DNA of 64,000 bases, from positions 1-64,000 of the forward strand of contig QWDQ01000002.1 of the NCBI GenBank assembly GCA_003868215.1, read 5' to 3'. The DNA comes from Pseudophaeomoniella oleicola. Lineage: Eukaryota > Ascomycota > Eurotiomycetes > Phaeomoniellales > Phaeomoniellaceae. Position numbers and translations under genes: made by a program. Shown here piece by piece: positions 44,878-56,027 of this stretch; the stretch's first letter is position 1; every line of letters begins with the position of its first letter. The notes beneath the pieces were generated by a model that was given only the letters and a program-made list of their open reading frames with translations, was not told the DNA's origin and did not search any database.

Positions 44878-46788
44878 ATGTCCTGGGACGAGGAGCTCGG
44901 TCCTCCGCCTCCGTATACTCCTGTCGATGTTCTGACCCCCCAGAGTTCGCTACCTCCCTCTTCGCCAAGCACAGGTCGTCCGACTTCTCAAGCCGTTGAG
45001 CTTCCTGTCCATATTACGGGAGATCAAGCGAATCCACAGACCCTGCCAGTACGCAGCCGGGCCCGGGGAGCCTCTCTCGTCAGCCATACTCCTGCTGCAT
45101 CGACGGCATCACACTTCTCATCTGCTGAGGCCTATTTCGAGACAAGAAATGGGCAGCTGGGGGAATTCGTACCTCGAGAGCTGATCACTCATACGATGGT
45201 CGTCGGGCCTTCGACTACTGCGGGAGAAGCAGCAGTGATTCCGATATGTTGGCAGCAGGAAGATCACGATGTAATCGAAGCAGACATGTACACTTTTGCA
45301 AACTATCTCTTCCCTCCTCATCTAGCACCTCAATCACACAAGGAACGAAGAGATTCGAAACGGGAGATCGAAGAATCTGCCAATGATCGAGTAGAGAGAC
45401 TAGATGCCGTCATTGCTGAGTGGAATGAAGGATTCTTTGGTCCGCGAGGCCTCAAGATTGCAACTGACTTTACAACTGGCGTCCCTGGATCATTCCCCGA
45501 GCTCTGTCCGCGCTGTGCTGATATCTATGAAGTCGACGAGCAAGATGTTGCCACTCATCCGTATGCTAGTCCCCAGTCGTCACACCCTCGTTATCCAACA
45601 TCCACCACCGGCTGGATCGATAGGATGGCCGAAAGGTTCGCGGACCAGGCCTCAAGGCATGGTGCAACGATTGAACGGCACGCACAGCGCTATGGTAATC
45701 TGATGGAACAGCAGGCAAACATGAAAGGCACTGGGATTGAAAAGGTAGCTGCGCGTTATGGCAGACAGATGGAGGAACTCGGAACGCGTTTTGAAGCATT
45801 TCTCAATGGTCCTCGTGGCCAACCCTGGGGACCTGATCATCCTACCCAAGGAGAATCGTCCAGGAGAGGTCCTCTCAATGGTCCTGGGGCGTTCATGCGC
45901 GGTGGTGGCCCAATTGGACCTCATTTTGGACAGAGGGTTCATGATCACCATCACCACAGAGGTCGTCGTGGCGGTCGACATCACGTCGACGGTCGAAGAA
46001 GACGAGATGAATCAACATCTTCCTCGTCCTCGTCTTCATCAGACTCCGACAGTAGCCACGACAGAAAAGGTGGCCATAAACATGGTAACGGGAGGACTCG
46101 CCGCAGACGCAGTCCGTCAACCTCATCTAGCTCTTCATCATCGTCCTCCGACTCGTCGACATCTGCTGACCTTCCCGACGAAGTCACTTACAACAAGGGA
46201 AAGGCCGTATCACGTTCTCAAGATCGTGTTCTGAAACGTGAGCTCCGAGAACGTCACCGAGAGGAGAAACGCGCCGAGCGTGACCTACTTCGAGGACATA
46301 AACGTGGCGAACGAGAACGTCGCCGACATCATCCCAGGTTGGGCGGAGACACCGAAGCCGAAGACTGGAAACGCACAAAGGAACTCGCGAAGGCAGAGGT
46401 ACGGCAAGCCAAAGCAATCGCAAAATCAGAGCGCAAGAGGGAGAAAGCGGTCTACAAGCGCGACAAAGCACTGAACAAAGCCGAACGCAAACGCGAAAAG
46501 AGGCTCGGCGAAGCCGAACGTGCCATCGGCATTGCAGCCGCCGCGCGCCAAAGAGCTCAAGAAATCGCCCGCGATGACGAGGCCCACCGGCGCCAGAGGC
46601 AATTGGGCATCGACATGGCTCAGCGTCAACAACGGGGGATAGTAGCTGCGGCTACTACTGGGACTATGCCGCGGGGAGGACCGCTGTCGCCACCGCCTCC
46701 TGGATACGGAGACAGAGGGTCGAGTGTGAATCTGAAGACGCCGTGGGCTACCGACGAAAAGAAGCCGATTGGAGACATCAAAGCCTAG
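44878..46788 (+). CDS. uncharacterised Ser/Arg-rich protein with N-terminal PY motif, 636 aa
   Basis: Not recognised as a named family. A single exon. Residues 10-14 read PPPPYTP with flanks, a PPxY motif that WW domains of Rsp5/Nedd4-type ubiquitin ligases bind. Residues 85-240 look partly globular (VPRELITHTMVVGPSTT, then PRGLKIATDF). Residues 245-320 are a helical, amphipathic stretch (GWIDRMAERFADQASRHGAT). After that come His/Gly/Arg-rich sequence, two long Ser runs with Asp and Arg, and a long basic coiled coil rich in Lys, Arg, Glu and Ala (KSERKREKAVYKRDKALNKA). The Pro-rich PPPPGYG near the end is a second candidate binding site. Arg/Ser composition hints at RNA contact, but no RRM or other domain is visible. 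Confidence 0.75.
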   Translation: MSWDEELGPPPPYTPVDVLTPQSSLPPSSPSTGRPTSQAVELPVHITGDQANPQTLPVRSRARGASLVSHTPAASTASHFSSAEAYFETRNGQLGEFVPRELITHTMVVGPSTTAGEAAVIPICWQQEDHDVIEADMYTFANYLFPPHLAPQSHKERRDSKREIEESANDRVERLDAVIAEWNEGFFGPRGLKIATDFTTGVPGSFPELCPRCADIYEVDEQDVATHPYASPQSSHPRYPTSTTGWIDRMAERFADQASRHGATIERHAQRYGNLMEQQANMKGTGIEKVAARYGRQMEELGTRFEAFLNGPRGQPWGPDHPTQGESSRRGPLNGPGAFMRGGGPIGPHFGQRVHDHHHHRGRRGGRHHVDGRRRRDESTSSSSSSSSDSDSSHDRKGGHKHGNGRTRRRRSPSTSSSSSSSSSDSSTSADLPDEVTYNKGKAVSRSQDRVLKRELRERHREEKRAERDLLRGHKRGERERRRHHPRLGGDTEAEDWKRTKELAKAEVRQAKAIAKSERKREKAVYKRDKALNKAERKREKRLGEAERAIGIAAAARQRAQEIARDDEAHRRQRQLGIDMAQRQQRGIVAAATTGTMPRGGPLSPPPPGYGDRGSSVNLKTPWATDEKKPIGDIKA

Positions 46789-47391
46789 GTCAAAATGGGG
46801 CGATCACGCCGTTGTATGTACCTTACCCGACCTGCATAATGGTATAGCGAGCGACGGAGCTGGAACGGAAAGAATGATTCAACAATTCCCTTGGATTAAT
46901 ATTGCGACATTTGTGTATTTCATGGATTCTATCGTTAACCTTGGTGCCAATGAAGGATGTCTCTGAACCTGTTTCGCTTTAATGTTAGGTGTTATTTTGC
47001 TGGTTCTATTTATCCTTCATATATCTTCTTCCGGTCTGCTCTTAGATCGGAACAGCCCACCAGAAGAAAGACAATAATGATGACGTTGGATTCGAATCTA
47101 CATTCCGGTCTAAGGGGTCCTTGTATTTCGTTTGGGCCTATTTGTTGCCTGTCCTGTCCTGTGCTACTTCTCACAGATGGGTTTCGATACTGTTTTGGCG
47201 AGGGTAACAGGTTCCCCTCCCTGACAGACTTCACCGGAGGGGAGAGACTGTCGTTCCTTTGCGGGGTTGCGTGCAGGGACGTTTACCCTTTGCTTCCTAG
47301 CTGGGGTTCGTGGAGGACGTCTCTGGTGGAGATTGAAAGCGGATGTATATTGTTAGGTATAGAAGCTCACGCACCACTCATGTGGTCATGC
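46789..47391. other. convergent intergenic region
   Basis: 600 bp separating the 3' ends of the PY-motif gene and the helix-hairpin-helix gene. The open frame at 46957-47616 is mostly the complement of the latter. No gene. Confidence 0.65.
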
Positions 47392-48333
47392 TTATTTCTT
47401 CCGGGTTCGCCTTTTCGTGGCGGTTGGATCTTCGCGTCGGTCAAGTTTCTCGGCAGGGCGCTTCTTATTCTTCTTCTCATCTTTAGGCTCATGCTTTGCC
47501 TCGGCAGGTTCTTGATGGTCAGGCTCTGCGACGCGTTGGCCAATCACGAACGCTGCCTTCTCAAACATCCACACTGGCACACAATCTCCGGGTTCTTTTT
47601 GGAGACGTCTTTTTAGACGATCAAGAGCATTCAATAACTCCTCGAATTCTTTCAAGTTGTATTTGAGCTTGACTTCGAGCCCCTGCTTCATCTCTGTCGT
47701 ACGACAGAGCCAGGTGTAGAGCTCGTCTTCGAAGAACGGGATGGACTCGGGGTTATATGCACTGAGAATGAGGGAGCCAGTGGCTGGGCCAACGCCCTTG
47801 AGCTTGTTGAGGTTCTTTAGGGCTTCCAGTATGTCAGATATAGACGGCCAGTTTGGAAGTTCGGCAAATGTAGCTCGAGTGACATCCTTCACAGAAGAAG
47901 GATCGTTTTTGCGAACCATTCCTATGAGAAAAGGACGGTTCCTGCCATGCTTGCTGATTGACATTACAGTGGTCAGTAAGAGCCCATGATGTACGGGAGG
48001 ATAACCTCCAGCAGATGCTCATCGAGAACCACATCTCCTTGCGATATCTGTGGGACAAGGATCGGAAACGATAAACGCAGCGTACATTTTCCATTGGACC
48101 AACCTCTCTAGATCCTTCAGCTCTAAGAAACTGCCCTGATCCTTCTGCTGCCTCTCCTTCAGCATGTTCGGCAGAGCTTCATATCGCCATCTGTCATCAT
48201 CCAAGGCTTTCTGGACCTTTTCGTCTTCCGGGTCGCCATAAGCTTGACGAAGGACACTTGAATACTGTTCGAGGTAATCAGCGAGTCTCCTTCTCGTCAC
48301 TTCAGTTGGAGAGCAAAGCTCAGACGCTAACAT
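47392..48333 (-). CDS. uncharacterised protein with helix-hairpin-helix-like motif, 269 aa
   Basis: Exons are 48333-48086 and 47953-47392; the 132-nt intron has a GTACGC donor and the join reads LVQWK|IKHGRNRPFL. The N-terminal half has a conserved look (DYLEQYSSVLRQA, DDDRWRYEALPNML, LEDLERLVQWKI-like). The centre has LNKLKGVGPATGSLILSAYN, a helix-hairpin-helix like those of HhH-GPD DNA glycosylases, but there is no catalytic Asp/Lys pair or Cys cluster in the usual place. FFEDELYTWLCR follows. The C-terminal 60 residues are Lys/Glu/Arg-rich and resemble a nuclear localisation tail (KKRPAEKLDRR, KRRTRKK). I recall similar proteins widely in fungi annotated as hypothetical. DNA binding is inference. 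Confidence 0.72.
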
Positions 48334-48802
48334 CGTGAATTTCGGAAGTTCCTATCAAGCGAGAAGCCGTCACTTGTACTGATATAGAAGTAGAGAAGTT
48401 AACATCCATTTGTAAATTGTCTATGCTCATCGAAAGCGATCTCTGATATGGAATACGTGCAGGGATCAAATAAGCCAAGAAAGCTTGGCATTCTGTGACA
48501 TTCAGGAGTACGCAACTTCCCCGCGGTTTGCTTTCTATCGCTTCTTTTATCTGAGACGAACAGCACAACATTCTATATGACCTCCTCTCACCTTCTTCAT
48601 AGGATATTCACGGACCCCCTTCTGACCAGAACAGGACTACCTGCAGTATTACTGTCATATATCATTTCCGCTACCGAGACCCGTCCACGCAGGACTGGCA
48701 GAAAAGTCGCCTGAAGCGTCTTTGCCCTCCCTCAATTCAGGTCCATAGCAGCCATTATCTCCCGACATAGTATTCTGGGGCGTATATATAATCTCTTGGA
48801 AC
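48334..48802. promoter_or_regulatory. divergent promoter region, HhH protein and VFA1
   Basis: 469 bp between divergent starts. A minus-strand frame at 48320-48571 overlaps the HhH start and may only be UTR. No factor site is assigned. Confidence 0.4.
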
Positions 48803-49551
48803 ATGTCGATGAAGAATGAATATCATCTACGCACTGTAGCGGACACGGCAGCTAAAGCATGCTACATCTGCTATAAGCCTACACCAAAAGTGCTGATAAC
48901 ACCTGACAACAAGGTAAATATTTTCACGTTGAAACTGGCTTTTTGGCATTGCAAATGTCTCATGACCCTAGTACACCCTTGATCCTCCCAAATGAACCCT
49001 AACGTATCAATGCAGGATTTCTTTTACGTCTGTGCTAGCCATCTCACGGACAAGAGCTTTTGCAACCCGATGGTCGATGTAGAAGCAAAGAAAAAGGAAG
49101 AGCTAGAGAAGGAGATAGCCAAGGTCACTGCCGAATACGAAGAGAAGCAACGTCGAAAACAGGAGAAAGCTAAGAAAGACGACAAGGATAAGGATAAGGA
49201 AAAAGAAAAGAAAGATGCTAAGTCCAAAGACGACGACCTTGAAAAGGAAAAGGACGACAAGGTAATCAGTTGCAACTCTGTGTTTTGTTAACACAGCTGA
49301 TGGTGGTTCAGATTAAGAATTTGAAGGCCGCTCAGACGCCTACGAAGCCGGAAGACGAGTATCGAATCTTCACCTTGCATGCGTATGTTTGCAATTTCCA
49401 CGATCTACTCCTCAAACATTGACAGACGGCTGGCAGGAACTTTTTCAAAATGCGTGTCGATCGCATTCGCAATATCCAGAGGGCACAGAAAGAACGAGAA
49501 CGCTTGAAAGATCCCGTTTTTTTCCCGGCAGCCCCCAAAGGCGATCTTTGA
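48803..49551 (+). CDS. VFA1: VPS4-associated protein 1
   Basis: Endosomal regulator that binds the AAA ATPase Vps4 of the ESCRT pathway. Exons are 48803-48913, 49016-49261, 49312-49382 and 49437-49551, all in phase, giving 180 aa, close to fungal relatives. The N-terminal zinc-binding part has CYICYKPTPKVLITP and, across the first intron, DFFYVCASHLTDKSFC. A highly charged Lys/Asp/Glu coiled coil follows (residues 60-118). The conserved C-terminus is IFTLHANFFKMRVDRIRNIQ followed by PVFFPAAPKGDL. The assignment rests on the paired Cys motif and this C-terminal block. Confidence 0.88.
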
Positions 49552-52150
49552 GACCAATGCAGTCGGCTCTTGCTATAACGAACCCACCACCAGCTCGTCA
49601 GTCCGTGCTGTACTTCGACTACAGATGCACTGTTCTTCACTTCCATGTTGGTGAGCAAGCACAAGTCGAATTGTTCTATGACAAATCATGAGTTGTGGCG
49701 CCTGTCTTATCCGCCCGCCAAATTTGAGCGTCAGTGAATACGACGCCGTATATTCGATGCATGTAGTCAGCAGCCACAAAACGCCCTCATTGCGCGCCTG
49801 CCATAATAGGTCAATGCTCAGGCCTACTTCTACAAATCTCGAATGAGACCCGAATAATTCAAGTCTACGCATCTAGCACCGTACAACAGAAAAAACATCT
49901 AGCGATGCTCCGTTGCGAGTGACTACTTGGGCATCAGCACGGCTCAGCGTTGCATAATACCGAGGCCTCGCCTGTCCCTAGCATAGATGAGTGAATTAAC
50001 ATCGTCAAGCACTTTGGCGATGTTAACCTTCTTTTACCATGCATAAACTCGAAGGCTAGCGCCGCCTTCGGAGACCGAACACAACCACAAGTGGAGAGAT
50101 CCTGAGTATCGGCTCGAAAGGATACTTTCCAAGTACATGCATCATCGCTGGGAGACACTATGAATAGGTTCCAGAGAGGGACTTTCGGACCTTCCAGAAC
50201 CACCGGTCTCGTGATAAGAGATCTCGGAGGCCAGGGAAAGAACAACACCGGATGATTCCATGCCTTTATGTGATGTGAGCTGTCATTGAATTCGGAGGCA
50301 TGTCATGAACCCTGAAGAGAAACCTGTCGGAGAAACCATCCAGCCGGCACGGCACGTCGGTGATACCGAAACAGGGTTCGTGCAGATCATCCCAAGATGG
50401 CAGCACATCGGGGAAGGGGAGCGGGGTTGGAGAGAAAAGATATACCTTGTCTAAGGGTACGACAGACATCAGTCAATGCCGAAGAACCGAGTGAGGAAAG
50501 CCCTGTCGCAGCAGCGGAGACAATCTCCAGCCACGATGGTTGAACGAAGAGTTGAAGAGGGCGTGGAGATGGTCTAGTCAAAACAGCAATTTTCTCTCCT
50601 CCCTTTTTCCTCTTCCATATTTAGCGCTATTTCCATATTTCTTCTTCTTGTATAGAATTGACGGCTAGCTAGATAGCTAGCGACAGTGTATATACGATAA
50701 ACGATACGAAGGATTCGGTCCCGTGTTTCCCGTACCACATTTTCTCTTGTCTCCTCTCCTCGTTTTGACTTGTCGAGACATCGTTAGAGAGAGAGAGAGA
50801 GAGAGAGGAAGAGTCTCACCACCATGATACCTACTATATAATCACTCCTCGTATCAGCATTCTCCCCAAAGCACACAATGGGGAACACGAGAGAGAGCAA
50901 GAAAGTCACTCACCCACTCACCCACTCACTACGCTGTCAGAAAAGATGCTATGTACTTACTTACCTTAGGTACCTAGGTAGGTAACCCCCCTCATCGCCA
51001 AATGCATTTCGATCTTCTCGATCCCCTCCTGTACCCTCCTATATAGCGAGCTATCTACGTGTCTCGGTATTTAAGGTGCTGACGGCAGTGTTGGTAGCTC
51101 CTTACTTGTTTCCCAGGAATAGCATCACAGAGGGAAGGAGGGGAGAGGGAGGGTCAAAGAGTTGCTTATCGGCGTTAAGATATATGTCCTGCGGTGCGCC
51201 GGCCGCGTTGGTTTTGGGTTTTGTTTGGCGGTGTGACTACAGGATTGAATCTAGGAGATCTGGGCCTATCGTATGGGGAGATGTATAGGGTAGGGTAGGG
51301 TAGGACGGGCAGGTAAACTGAGCCAGTATCGGCATTGGCAATCAAGTACTGAGTCTCGAAGGAAGATCGGGGGGTAAGGAAGGTAAACACGATAGATTTT
51401 GATCGAGAATAAGCACTAGTCATGCAGATTTCGGCTAAGTGATCCAATGAGTATAGGGCGGAGCAAACGAGAAGGATTTGGAGATGGCCCGCGCGCGGAT
51501 CATGGTTTCCGCAGTAACATGCCCGCACAGCGATGTGATATGTATTGCTCTGGGGTTATCTTATGTGGATGTGATGTTGTCATCGAACGATATTGTAGCG
51601 AGTAGAGACTCAATGCGTCGACGACGTAGTAATGTTTAGACTTTCAGGCAGACGTGTGACGATTTGGATCCTGAAAAATCGACCAGAAGACTCTGGAGTG
51701 TAGGCCAGAGGCATGAGGTTGCGAAGGTGCGCATATGTAGGGTAAGGTTGGCAACCTGTGTCTCAAGAACTTCAAAGGACCAGACCAGAAAGCGCATGGA
51801 TCAATGCCGGAACTGCGCTGCCATCGTCATCTGCAGATTTGGTTGATGGCCTCTAGGGCTGGAGACCTCTCCAGAATTTGGCAAATGCTGGACCCCTTTG
51901 GAGATATATTACTTTAAGTTGGACAGCCTCTCCCATGGCGGGGGAGAAAGGCATCGGTACGCAGGGATAGGCCTTAGGACTCGTGATACTGTGCCGTAGT
52001 ATTCGGATCTCAAGGCTCAACAAGCCCGTCCACGCTGCAGGTATATCCAACAAGGGTTTTGTAGCCCCTAAGACGTAATAGGCCTCCTAGGTGAATCTGG
52101 CTCTTGCAAATGAAGAGCAATATCATAATGGTGGTTCAGAGATTCTCATT
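49552..52150. other. long intergenic region, no gene recognised
   Basis: 2.6 kb. Open frames (for example 49573-49872, 49934-50248 and 50387-50581, all minus) give no recognisable motif, and the one at 49934-50248 starts at TTG. Low-complexity parts include GA repeats near 50788-50808, a TAGGTA tract at 50954-50986 and three TAGGG units near 51287-51304. A noncoding RNA or an intron-rich orphan could hide here; I cannot support either. Confidence 0.5.
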
Positions 52151-53331
52151 TCACAGGATGGATGGAGGTTGCCGTATCTTGGAGTTCGATTTGAGAGACG
52201 TCACCTCGTCAACCTTACCCCTGACGAGGCTGAAGGCCGGGGTCATCCACTGCCCACACGAACATTTCTGACCTTGCCAAGCGAATTTACCGATATTCGC
52301 ATTACATTTGCTGTTCGGACACGTCAACCTGCCTTCAAGAGAACCTGTTTGCAAAGAATTTCGCATCCAACTCAAGGGTTGCACGTATAGATGACCACAG
52401 GTAACCGACAAATCTGGAGGTTGATGATCGATGATGAAACTGGAATCTGCCACTGTTTGTCGACATTTCCGACATTTCACAGTGACTTGCTTGCCATTCG
52501 CCCCTGTGCCACCATCAAAATTTCCTTGTTCATGTTCATCCTCAAACAGGATGTCGTGCATATCCGGTGCCCGACCAATAGCAAGATTCTCCTGCAAGGC
52601 TTGCTTATATAGCCATCGCTGGTAGCGCGGGTCATCGTCCAATCTATCGGGACAGCCAATTTCATGATAGAGGCGGAGCTGTTCCATGAAGCCGTCATTT
52701 GGTTCACATAAAGGTCGTGATTGCCGGAGAACTGCCAACGCCGAGTCAGGATCGAGTCTGTCATCCGGTGATCCATGCTCTGATTTCCATAATAGGAATG
52801 CTATGCAAATTGCCGCTGACCTAGACTTCCCCATAGCGCTGGAAGAACAGTCAGCACTCCTCCCGAACATAGTCGAGAATCAAGAAGTAAGAGAACGCCT
52901 CAGTGATGAGGCGCATGAACAAGGCTGATGAGACGGAGATCAAGCCAACCAATCACACTGACAGATCGAAAGACTTTAATCATGAGCTATTCATCTTACC
53001 AGTGTACAAGAACTCCACCGCCGCTATCCAATCCATCCTGTATGAAATGATTGGCCTCGGAGAAGTGGTTGATAAGTTTTTCATCTTCAACGTCGTTTAC
53101 TTGGATGGATAGATGCTTGTAACCTTGAAGAAGATCTGCATCAATCGGCCAATCAACTACTGAAGCGACGTGTGTTATGTGCGCTGCCTTCAAAGCGTCT
53201 TTACGCCGCAAGGAAATGAAGCTGTGGCAAGGTCAATAAGAGCTGATGAATGGAGGGCTGTGTCACAGTGGCAAGGTGACGTACCCGCCAATATAAATGT
53301 TGAATTTTCCAGGTACCTTGTCCAGAGCCAT
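52151..53331 (-). CDS. YVH1: dual-specificity phosphatase Yvh1 (DUSP12)
   Basis: Phosphatase that releases Mrt4 from pre-60S ribosomes; its zinc domain carries the ribosome role. Exons are 53331-53285, 53221-53000 and 52838-52151, in phase, giving 318 aa. It starts MALDKVPGKFNIYIGG, followed by LRRKDALKAAHITHVASVVD. The active site is split by the second intron: GGGVLVH then CAMGKSRSA, giving HCxxGxSRS with Cys90. The C-terminal zinc module shows CRKCRQTV, CGHLYVQP, CPNSKCNANIG and CSCGQWMTPAF. The active site and zinc ligands all appear intact. Confidence 0.93.
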
Positions 53332-56027
53332 GCCGTGAATGTGTGTTCAGAAGGTGAATGGTTGCAAGTGGTGCTCAAGAGATGAGGTCGTCGCCTAAAC
53401 ATTGATACTCTGATGTTACAGTGCATACGAAATGTGGAAACTGCAGGTGGTTGTGTGGAGTTGAAAAGTTCAAATTCCTTCGACCACCGTTTGCTCTCAT
53501 TTGCTCTTGTTTGCCGCGTCTAAGATTCCCACCTAACGCATCAACAGCTGATCAAGTAATACTGTGAACATGCTATGCAATGTCAACAACGGCTCTCTCG
53601 GAAACACTCAACACTCAAATCTTTCCCTAAAGAGGCCGATATCTACACCCGCACAGCTGAAGTTCCACCGGCCTTGGAACGCTCGGGAAACCCAGATGTC
53701 CATTTTGGTGTTTGAACAATGTGACGGTTTCCAGGACTCCCCAAAGTCTAGGACAGTATGAAGTGACATTCACTCTCATGGCCTTAATGAAGCATGCTCT
53801 TAAGGCGTCTCGTCTTGATACTCACATCAGGAATGGGCCCATATTTTCCATGGAAAGGGACTGAAATCCTCCTGTTCGTGCAATACGATCCGCCCTTGAG
53901 TTCATGGGGTAATTTCATTGTCTCAGACGCTATTGCTGTACGCATAGGCTCTATTTGAAGGAGATTGACTATATGTGACATTGCTTGACGACCCGAGGAC
54001 CATCACTTGCTGCTTGTTCATTTCAGAGATTCAATTCGCTTTGTTTTCGGAATGGGTTACTATGTACCTCCACCGACTCAGATCTCTGTTTCTACCGTAG
54101 AAGCCTCATGCCGCTGACCGACACCGCCGACTAATTGACAGCGGAGCCGTACAAGAAGCTAGTGAAGCGCAGAGTGTCTCCTCGCCTAGCCACCGTGCCA
54201 CATCATGCCCGAGATGTTGGCCTCTTTTGCTGGATTTGTCAACTGGGCTACCCACAGCAAATTATCTGTGGGGGTCTGCTTTAGAGCGGACAGTCCATTT
54301 GCGTATTCTTGATATCATCTCTTCAGACGGGAGCACGATTTTGCAGACTTCCGCGATGTAACCTGGAAAGCTCGAAAGACAAAACAACCAACCCGCAAGG
54401 CTGTAAGGCGCCTGCTTTTTGTGGGCTTTGCTACGTCCGAGGATTTACCAGGAGGCGTTTTCAGCCCTATTGTGTCACCCTGAACTCCAAACTTGGTGCT
54501 CGGCCGTCCCGACAGAGCCACGTAATTCACCAAGTACGAGTCAAGTGAGGTTCGAAAAGTCTCGCCATTCATTCCAAGATTGGCTCGAGCCGGAACACCA
54601 GGCTTCCAACATTCCTTGACGACAGCGACAGCTTCTCTTACTGGCTGTCTGAATCCACTACCATTTTTGGCCTTTAACTGGGGACACTGTACGTTGTATG
54701 TACAGTAGGTGTACAGTAGGCATCTCCACCGTTTTAAACGTCGTCGAGTCGTTCCAGGATCTTCACTTACAACCCCCTTATGATCATCCCTTTGGGCATC
54801 CAGGATGGTACGTACGAGCACCAAAGTGTATAGTAATGCAACCGCGATTCCCTGGAACATCCATTGCACTCATCCTCTGCCCAGCTCTTGTGATCGGCTC
54901 CCGCATATGGCTACCAGTAACGCATCACACACGACGAGACGAAACCAACACAGCAAACCAGCCTTACCCGTTACGTCCTCGAGGTGGCGCACACTTGACT
55001 CTCATGTATATTGTTGCATTACTACGTACATGCTAGCATGGAAAGCTTGGACCATGTCTCCCAGCAGGGCTGTCTGTTTATCCCTGCAGGGGCACAGGGC
55101 ATAGCCTACCTGCCAATTGCCCTCTATTCGTATTTTATGGTTAACAGTATCCATAATAAAGAACAGCGCTGCAGGCCTGGCTCCTGGTTTTGCATAGCTC
55201 GATAGTTTGTCCTGGGTACCGTTGGATCGCCTCGTACGCCCAAATCAGACGTAAGCCTGGTCTCGCGTGTTCTGGTTCTTTTGCGGTCTCGTTTAGGAGC
55301 CTGACGGTGCAGCCAACAGTGGCCCTTGTGCGTAGGTACAGTAGTGATGTCCCTACCTAAGTACTCCCCTAGTATGTACTGTAACCCATCCGCGCTGCCT
55401 TTGGCTAGGGCCCTAACGACCAGTCCAGGAAGGGCAAAGATGAGAGGAATAGAGACAACCGTCGGAAGATACCAGGCGGTGGATATAATGTAAATGCAAT
55501 ACACTCCTACTTCTCCTCACAGCTGCCGCGCGACTGCACTAAATGAAGTGATCTTGACTGTCCACTCCCCGAAGCGCTTTGCCCGCCCAGCCCTGGAACA
55601 TTCGAGGGAACTTGGTTTCTCCCCTCACAAAAGCCGGTATCGTGTCCCTACCACCCACTTGAAGATCAATTATACCATATACAGTCATTTCAGAGTCAAC
55701 TAATCATCTCTTCGCTTCTTTGCGTCCTCTTTTTACACTTTGTTTATTTGGCATGTTTTTATGTCATCTTGAAACCTTGCGTGCCTCTGTCTCCCGGGTT
55801 CCCGAATCGGCCTGAGACTGGCTTTGGCTGGTCCCTCGCACCTCTCAGCTGAACTGTACCCAGCACTCCCGCTGGAAGGGAACCAAAAAGCCAATGTCTG
55901 GATTGCCACCGCAACTGTCTTAGATATTTGCATACCAAGGGTCTGACGGTCTGACGGCTGTTTGCATTGGGACGCCGGACGGCTTCGCGCCTGTGACAGA
56001 GGCGTTTTTCTTCAGTGCCAACGCTCA
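53332..56027. other. long intergenic region, no gene recognised
   Basis: 2.7 kb. The longest frames are 54315-54869 (minus, 184 codons) and 55124-55504 (minus, starting at GTG); neither shows a motif and the second contains TAGGTA repeat sequence. A TAGGTA/TACCTA tract lies at about 55333-55372. This is the upstream region of the zinc-finger gene; long upstream regions are common for developmental regulators. Confidence 0.5.

Noticed and set aside
51287-51304. TAGGG repeats suggesting telomeric sequence
   Set aside because: Only about three units of the wrong length for TTAGGG, embedded between ordinary genes.
54315-54869. 184-codon minus-strand frame
   Set aside because: No recognisable domain, no supporting splice context, and competing frames on the other strand.
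55124-55504. 126-codon minus-strand frame with a hydrophobic start
   Set aside because: It begins at GTG without a nearby ATG and runs through TAGGTA repeat sequence.
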